Shown here: positions 12,712-16,007 of the stretch, piece after piece
How positions within the stretch are numbered: position 1 is the stretch's first letter
How the letters are laid out: each line of letters opens with the position of its first letter
Source of the DNA: JANNGC01 sp043757045
GTDB taxonomy: Bacteria; Verrucomicrobiota; Verrucomicrobiia; Limisphaerales; SIBH01
Assembly (NCBI GenBank): GCA_043757045.1
Contig: JAYVQC010000237.1
Span: 1-16,007, forward strand
Direction: 5' to 3'
Length of the DNA: 16,007 bases
Translations under genes and position numbers: made by a program
Notes under the pieces: generated by a model
Seen by the model: only the letters and a program-made list of their open reading frames with translations
What the model was told of the DNA's origin: nothing
Database searches by the model: none

Positions 12712-13416
12712 ATGAAATGTTCATCTCTTCGTACTCGATTCGGAGCCATGTTTCTTTGTTGGTTAAGCGGCCCTTGGATTTACGCTCAAGGAACTTTTCA
12801 AAACTTAAACTTTGAGTCCGCGGTCATCGTTCCGATTCCCGGCGATCCGGGTAGTCGAGTTCAGTTTGGCCCAGCATTTTTCGGATGGACGGCGTTTTAC
12901 AATGCCACCCCATTGTCATCCACCACTCCGGTCAATTTCAATAACTCTAACCTCGGCACGAGCGCGCTCGGGATTGCCAATCAAGTGACCGACTTTGGTG
13001 GCCCTATTTTTAACTACACGGCGCTTTTGCAGGGGGGCTTCGGCACGGGCCAACTCACTCCGGAAGTATCGCTGGCCCAGACTGGACTGATTCCCGCAGG
13101 AACCCTGTCGCTTCGCTTTTATGGGCAAAGCGGATTTGGCAATCTTTTCCGGGTTAGCTTGGGCGGGCAGTTGCTGACGCCCGTGATGCTGCAAGATTTT
13201 GGCAGCTACCAGCAATATGGAGCGAACATCCCTGCCATCGCCGGGCAGACCGCCGAACTCCGCTTCACTCAAGGCAATGGTCCCACCGGTTATGGAGACT
13301 CTTTCCTCGATGAAATTTCCTTCTCCCCCGTCGCCGTCCCCGAACCCGGCACCTGGGCCTTGCTCGGGCTAGGCGGCGCGCTGCTCTGGTCTGGAACCCG
13401 CAGGCGCAGGAAATGA
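12712..13416 (+). CDS. PEP-CTERM secreted protein
   Basis: A 234-residue exported protein. The N-terminus (KCSSLRTR, then FGAMFLCWLSGPWIYAQG) is a signal peptide with likely cleavage after IYA. The middle is rich in Gly, Asn, Phe and Thr, as in extracellular beta-sandwich proteins, with FLDEISFSPV just before the end (typical of carbohydrate-binding-like domains that precede the tag). The C-terminus is a textbook PEP-CTERM signal: VPEPGTWALLGLGG, a hydrophobic stretch, then GTRRRRK. Such proteins are handled by an exosortase and usually end up at the surface or in exopolysaccharide; no exosortase gene is in this window. ATG 12712 is the only start that keeps the signal peptide. The first part is AT-richer than neighbouring genes. 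Confidence 0.88.
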   Translation: MKCSSLRTRFGAMFLCWLSGPWIYAQGTFQNLNFESAVIVPIPGDPGSRVQFGPAFFGWTAFYNATPLSSTTPVNFNNSNLGTSALGIANQVTDFGGPIFNYTALLQGGFGTGQLTPEVSLAQTGLIPAGTLSLRFYGQSGFGNLFRVSLGGQLLTPVMLQDFGSYQQYGANIPAIAGQTAELRFTQGNGPTGYGDSFLDEISFSPVAVPEPGTWALLGLGGALLWSGTRRRRK

Positions 13417-13504
13417 GCCGGTTCATTTTCGCGGGCGACGGAAGGTCTTCGACACCGCCACGCTCCATCCCAAGGTGACTCTGGCCGCGCCGGAAGCATC
13501 GCTT

Positions 13505-13518
13505 GCCAAATGTTTGGC
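13505..13518. promoter_or_regulatory. Short perfect palindrome upstream of the coiled-coil gene
   Basis: GCCAAA and TTTGGC flank a central TG, immediately followed by another TGGCCA-like stretch, 23 bases before the ATG at 13541. It could be an operator or a small hairpin controlling translation. The significance is uncertain because short palindromes are common. Confidence 0.3.
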
Positions 13519-13540
13519 CAAAATGCACTTTCGGCCCCGC

Positions 13541-14332
13541 ATGAAGTCCAAAATTGCCATCGTCATTTTGGTTTTGATCTGTCTCGGTCTCGGCGTCGCG
13601 CTCGTGACCGAGCAGCGCAAACACGTCCAGGAGAAGAAGGAACTGGACGACCGCATCGCCTTGCAGGGCCAGAATCTCGACACGACCAGCAAGAAGCTCG
13701 ATGAGCAGACGCAGGTCAACACCTCGCTCGAAAAAGACCTGACCACGCGCTCGAACGAACTGGCCGTGCTCTCGAACAACCTCGGGAAAGTCATCACCGA
13801 TCTGGAAAAATCCGATGCCGTCGCCAAGGCCACGGCCGAGCAGCTTCGCACCGCGCAGGCGGAACTGGTGAAGAAGGATCAGAAGATCAACGAGCTGGAC
13901 GGCGAACTTCTTCTGCGCGGCAAGCAGATGGATCAACTGACCAATTCCATCGGCGACCTGGAAAAATTGATCGCGGCCACGGAGAAGAAGCTCGCGATGT
14001 CGCGGGGCGAGAAAGAATTTCTGGCCAAGGAACTGACGCGGCTGCGCGCGGAGAAGGCGGAACTGGAACGCCAGTTCAACGACCTCTCGATGTTGCGCAC
14101 GCAGATCAGCAAAATCAAGGAAGAGCTGGCCATCTCGCGCCGCTTGGAATTCATCCGCCTGAACCTCTTCGGCGGCAGCGCCAAGGGCGGCGCGACGGGG
14201 CTGATGCCGCAGCAGCCGAAGCCTCTGACCGCCGCCACGAACTTCGACCTCAACGTCGAGCTGCGCCAGAACGCGACTCCGAAAGTCCTCGGCACGACCA
14301 ACGCCGTGCGGGTCCCGGCCCCGCCGAAATGA
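13541..14332 (+). CDS. Membrane-anchored coiled-coil protein
   Basis: 263 residues from ATG 13541; ATG 13523 in the same frame is the alternative. The protein begins MKSKIAIVILVLICLGLGVA, an N-terminal transmembrane or signal-anchor segment. Residues about 25-200 are a long Lys/Glu/Leu-rich coiled coil with heptad spacing (KKLDEQTQVNTSLEKDL, KLIAATEKKLAMSRGEK, LTRLRAEKAELERQF). The tail is Pro/Ala/Asn-rich and ends in VPAPPK. I do not recognise a specific family. It may be a periplasmic structural or scaffold protein. The stop codon overlaps the moaA start (ATGA), so the two are translationally coupled, though no functional link is known. It begins 124 bases after the PEP-CTERM gene. Confidence 0.7.
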   Translation: MKSKIAIVILVLICLGLGVALVTEQRKHVQEKKELDDRIALQGQNLDTTSKKLDEQTQVNTSLEKDLTTRSNELAVLSNNLGKVITDLEKSDAVAKATAEQLRTAQAELVKKDQKINELDGELLLRGKQMDQLTNSIGDLEKLIAATEKKLAMSRGEKEFLAKELTRLRAEKAELERQFNDLSMLRTQISKIKEELAISRRLEFIRLNLFGGSAKGGATGLMPQQPKPLTAATNFDLNVELRQNATPKVLGTTNAVRVPAPPK

Positions 14333-15387
14333 CCCACCCCGATCTGCTCGTTGATTCGCATGGGCGCGTGATGCGCGACCTGCGGGTGAGCGTGACGGAT
14401 CGTTGCAACTTCCGCTGCCTGTATTGCCTGCCGGAGACGGAGGCGGCGGAAAATTTTTACCGCCACCGCTGGGCCACGGTCGTGAACCCCGCGCCCATCA
14501 CCCGCCAGTGGCAGCCGAAGCAGAACATCCTGACCTTCGAGGAAATCGAGCGGCTGGTGCGGATCGCCGTCGGGCTGGGCATCCAGAAAATCCGGCTGAC
14601 GGGTGGCGAGCCGTTGTTGCGGAGCGACTTGGAGCGACTGGTGGAACGGATCGCGCGAATTGACGGCATCGTGGATCTCGCGATGACGACGAACGGGTTT
14701 CTGTTTCAGAAGAAGGCGCGGGCCTTGCGCGACGCGGGGTTGCAGCGAGTGAGTTTCAGTTGCGACTCGCTTGACGCGGAGAATTTCAAACGCATCACGG
14801 GGCGCGACGGGCTGGGAGAATTGCTGGCCAGTGTGCGGCTGGCGCGCGAGCTGGGCTTCGCGCCGGTGAAGGTGAACGCGGTGATCATTCGCGGCATCAA
14901 CGATCACGAAATCGAGGCGCTGGCGGAGTATGCGGTGCGCGAGGGGCTGGTATTGCGCTTCATCGAGTTCATGCCGCTGGACTCGGGCCGCGCGTGGCAG
15001 CGCGACATGGTGCTGCCAGGGCGGGAGATTTTGCAAAGGCTGCAAGCGAAGTTCGCGCTCGTGCCGGTGGCGTCCGGGAACAAAGCGGAGACGGCGAAAC
15101 GCTGGCGGGTGGACGGGAGCGCGGCGGAGATCGGCATCATCGCGCCGGTGAGCGAGCCGTTCTGCGGGCATTGCAACCGCATCCGTTTAACCGCGGATGG
15201 CAAGCTGCGGACGTGTCTGTTCAGCGTGACGGAGCATGACTTCCGCGCGCGACTGCGGGGCGAGGCGAGCGATGAGGTGTTGCGCGATTACTACCGCGAG
15301 GTCGTCGGGCAGAAGGAGGCGCGGCATCACATTGGCGAGCCGGATTTCAAATTCGCCAGCCGGAGCATGAGTTGCATTGGTGGGTGA
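14329..15387 (+). CDS. moaA: GTP 3',8-cyclase MoaA (molybdenum cofactor synthesis)
   Basis: A 352-residue radical-SAM enzyme that, with MoaC, converts GTP into cyclic pyranopterin monophosphate, the first step of molybdenum cofactor synthesis. The radical-SAM cluster is CNFRCLYC (C26, C30, C33), and the SAM-binding TGGEP is at 91-95. The second [4Fe-4S] cluster, which binds GTP, uses CGHC (C279, C282) and C296. The protein ends in the functionally required Gly-Gly (SCIGG). Between the first cluster and LTFEEIERL there are about 15 more residues than in the MoaA proteins I can recall (a stretch with NFYRHRWATVVNPAPITRQ). Start ATG 14329 overlaps the preceding stop. No moaC, moeA or moaD/E are in the window. 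Confidence 0.95.
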   Translation: MTHPDLLVDSHGRVMRDLRVSVTDRCNFRCLYCLPETEAAENFYRHRWATVVNPAPITRQWQPKQNILTFEEIERLVRIAVGLGIQKIRLTGGEPLLRSDLERLVERIARIDGIVDLAMTTNGFLFQKKARALRDAGLQRVSFSCDSLDAENFKRITGRDGLGELLASVRLARELGFAPVKVNAVIIRGINDHEIEALAEYAVREGLVLRFIEFMPLDSGRAWQRDMVLPGREILQRLQAKFALVPVASGNKAETAKRWRVDGSAAEIGIIAPVSEPFCGHCNRIRLTADGKLRTCLFSVTEHDFRARLRGEASDEVLRDYYREVVGQKEARHHIGEPDFKFASRSMSCIGG

Positions 15388-15402
15388 GGTAGATTTTTTT
15401 AC

Positions 15403-15418
15403 CACGGATGACACGGAT
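15403..15418. repeat. CACGGAT direct repeat pair
   Basis: Two copies of CACGGAT (15403-15409 and 15412-15418) lie two bases apart in the moaA-fmdB spacer, right after a run of seven T (15394-15400). The pattern looks like a fragment of a dispersed intergenic repeat. Only two units are present here. Confidence 0.4.
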
Positions 15419-15481
15419 AGTTTCCGAAGCATCGGGCTGACCGCTGGAGGGAAGCGCGAGAAAATATTTAAGAGACATTTT

Positions 15482-15796
15482 ATGCCGACATACGAATACG
15501 CCTGCCAGAAGTGCGGGCACGAGTTTGAGATTTTTCAGTCCATGAAGGACAAGGCGCTAACGGCCTGCCCGCAAAAGAAGTGCAAGGGCAAGCTGAAGAA
15601 GCTCATGGGCACCGGGGCGGGGCTGATCTTCAAGGGCAGCGGCTTCTACATCACCGACTACCGCAGCGAGAACTACAAGGCTTCGGCGAAGAAGGAATCC
15701 TCGGCGGGCGAAGCCAAGAGTTCTACGAGCGAGAGCAAATCCACGCCGGCGAAACCGGAGTCGAAGCCTGCGGCCAGTGCGAAGAAGGAGAAGTAG
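15482..15796 (+). CDS. FmdB-family zinc-ribbon protein
   Basis: A 104-residue protein. The first 55 residues are an FmdB/CxxC_CxxC_SSSS zinc ribbon: MPTYEYACQKCGHEFE, FQSMKD, then CPQKKCKGKLKKLMGTGAG and IFKGSGFYITDYRS. Cys8 and Cys11 with the two later cysteines would bind zinc. The C-terminal half is a low-complexity Ser/Lys/Ala/Glu tail ending AASAKKEK, common in this family. FmdB was named as a putative regulator next to formamidase, but the usual role is unknown. ATG 15482 is chosen because the family begins at MPTYEY; the frame is open upstream but not conserved. A weak AAGAGA lies before the start. It follows moaA by 94 bases on the same strand. Confidence 0.88.
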   Translation: MPTYEYACQKCGHEFEIFQSMKDKALTACPQKKCKGKLKKLMGTGAGLIFKGSGFYITDYRSENYKASAKKESSAGEAKSSTSESKSTPAKPESKPAASAKKEK

Positions 15797-15828
15797 CGCG
15801 GGGTGGGAATTAAACTGCGCGCCGAACG

Positions 15829-15847
15829 GACCGGCGCTCCGGTCTTT
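15829..15847 (+). terminator. Possible weak terminator after the FmdB gene, also resembling a repeat unit
   Basis: GACCGG (15829-15834) and CCGGTC (15839-15844) form a six-pair hairpin with a four-base loop, followed by TTT. The T run is short, so termination would be weak. The same hairpin theme (GACCGGC/GCCGGTC) opens the cloverleaf element at 9509-9528, so it may belong to a repeat family rather than be a dedicated terminator. Confidence 0.4.
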
Positions 15848-15866
15848 AACCCGAACGCCGAAGTAG

Positions 15867-15931
15867 CGGCGGCGCAGCCGCCGGGGTAGCACAGGCCACT
15901 GGCCTGTGCCGCGCGGCGACCAGCCGCGCGG
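15867..15931. repeat. Three consecutive perfect GC-rich hairpins
   Basis: CGGCGGC/GCCGCCG (15867-15883, loop GCA), GCACAGGCC/GGCCTGTGC (15889-15909, loop ACT) and CCGCGCGGC/GCCGCGCGG (15909-15931, loop GACCA) follow each other with almost no spacing. Together with the hairpin at 15829 they resemble the series at 9509-9608 in unit size and sequence theme (CACAGGC, GACCGG). Beyond 15931 I see no gene up to the window end; GGAACG (15930-15935) and CGTTCC (15961-15966) can pair. Confidence 0.72.
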
Positions 15932-16007
15932 AACGGAGGAGGATGTGGAAAAGTTTCGGGCGTTCCGTTCCAAACTAAGCTCCCTCCCATTCCGCCCGGC
16001 TGGTAGC

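Noticed and set aside
15388..15402. Run of seven T after moaA considered as an intrinsic terminator
   Set aside because: No GC-rich hairpin precedes it; only a weak GGTA/TACC pairing spans the T run.

Overview
The window looks like a chromosomal segment of a high-GC Gram-negative bacterium, most likely from the Verrucomicrobiota. The grounds are a PEP-CTERM sorting signal, a YfgM-like inner-membrane TPR protein, a fused membrane/spermidine-synthase protein, mostly weak Shine-Dalgarno signals, and many GC-rich palindromic repeats. The taxonomic call is inference from gene content; there is no rRNA or other marker gene here.

Region 1 (about 1-4,668, almost all on the minus strand) is an eroded restriction-modification cluster. 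In transcription order it holds: a PD-(D/E)XK nuclease plus superfamily 2 helicase that matches only the front of a type ISP restriction enzyme; the first half of a C5-cytosine methyltransferase (through the ENV motif, without the target-recognition half); an apparently intact protein with an N-terminal SRA/YDG-like region and a C-terminal Mrr nuclease; a small opposite-strand gene; the C-terminal part of an Eco29kI-like GIY-YIG endonuclease that lacks its GIY-YIG half; an intact Vsr mismatch endonuclease; and the start of one more gene running off the left edge. The broken genes are joined almost without gaps, so the region looks like a scar of several deletions rather than a set of frameshifts. 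Parts of it are clearly lower in GC than the neighbouring core genes, which fits acquired DNA.

Region 2 (4,665-5,472) is a divergent intergenic stretch full of nested inverted repeats, followed by a compact hicB-hicA toxin-antitoxin pair whose genes overlap by GTGA.

Region 3 (5,469-16,007) is mostly housekeeping. On the plus strand is a large fused membrane/spermidine-synthase-like protein. On the minus strand, in transcription order, are a YfgM-like TPR protein, UDP-glucose 6-dehydrogenase, a MutT Nudix hydrolase and a type II NADH dehydrogenase. Then come plus-strand genes for a PEP-CTERM secreted protein, a membrane-anchored coiled-coil protein overlapping moaA, moaA itself, and an FmdB-type zinc-ribbon protein.

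The most unusual feature is the density of palindromic elements. Two sit inside the reading frame of the spermidine-synthase-like gene (6,086-6,190 and 6,761-6,813) and are translated without breaking it, reminiscent of Rickettsia palindromic elements. Others fill the spacers at 4,665-4,850, 9,477-9,613, 10,044-10,165, 12,460-12,540 and 15,829-15,931. One of them (9,504-9,613) folds on paper into a near-perfect multi-arm cloverleaf. Short sequence words are shared between several elements, suggesting one or a few dispersed families.
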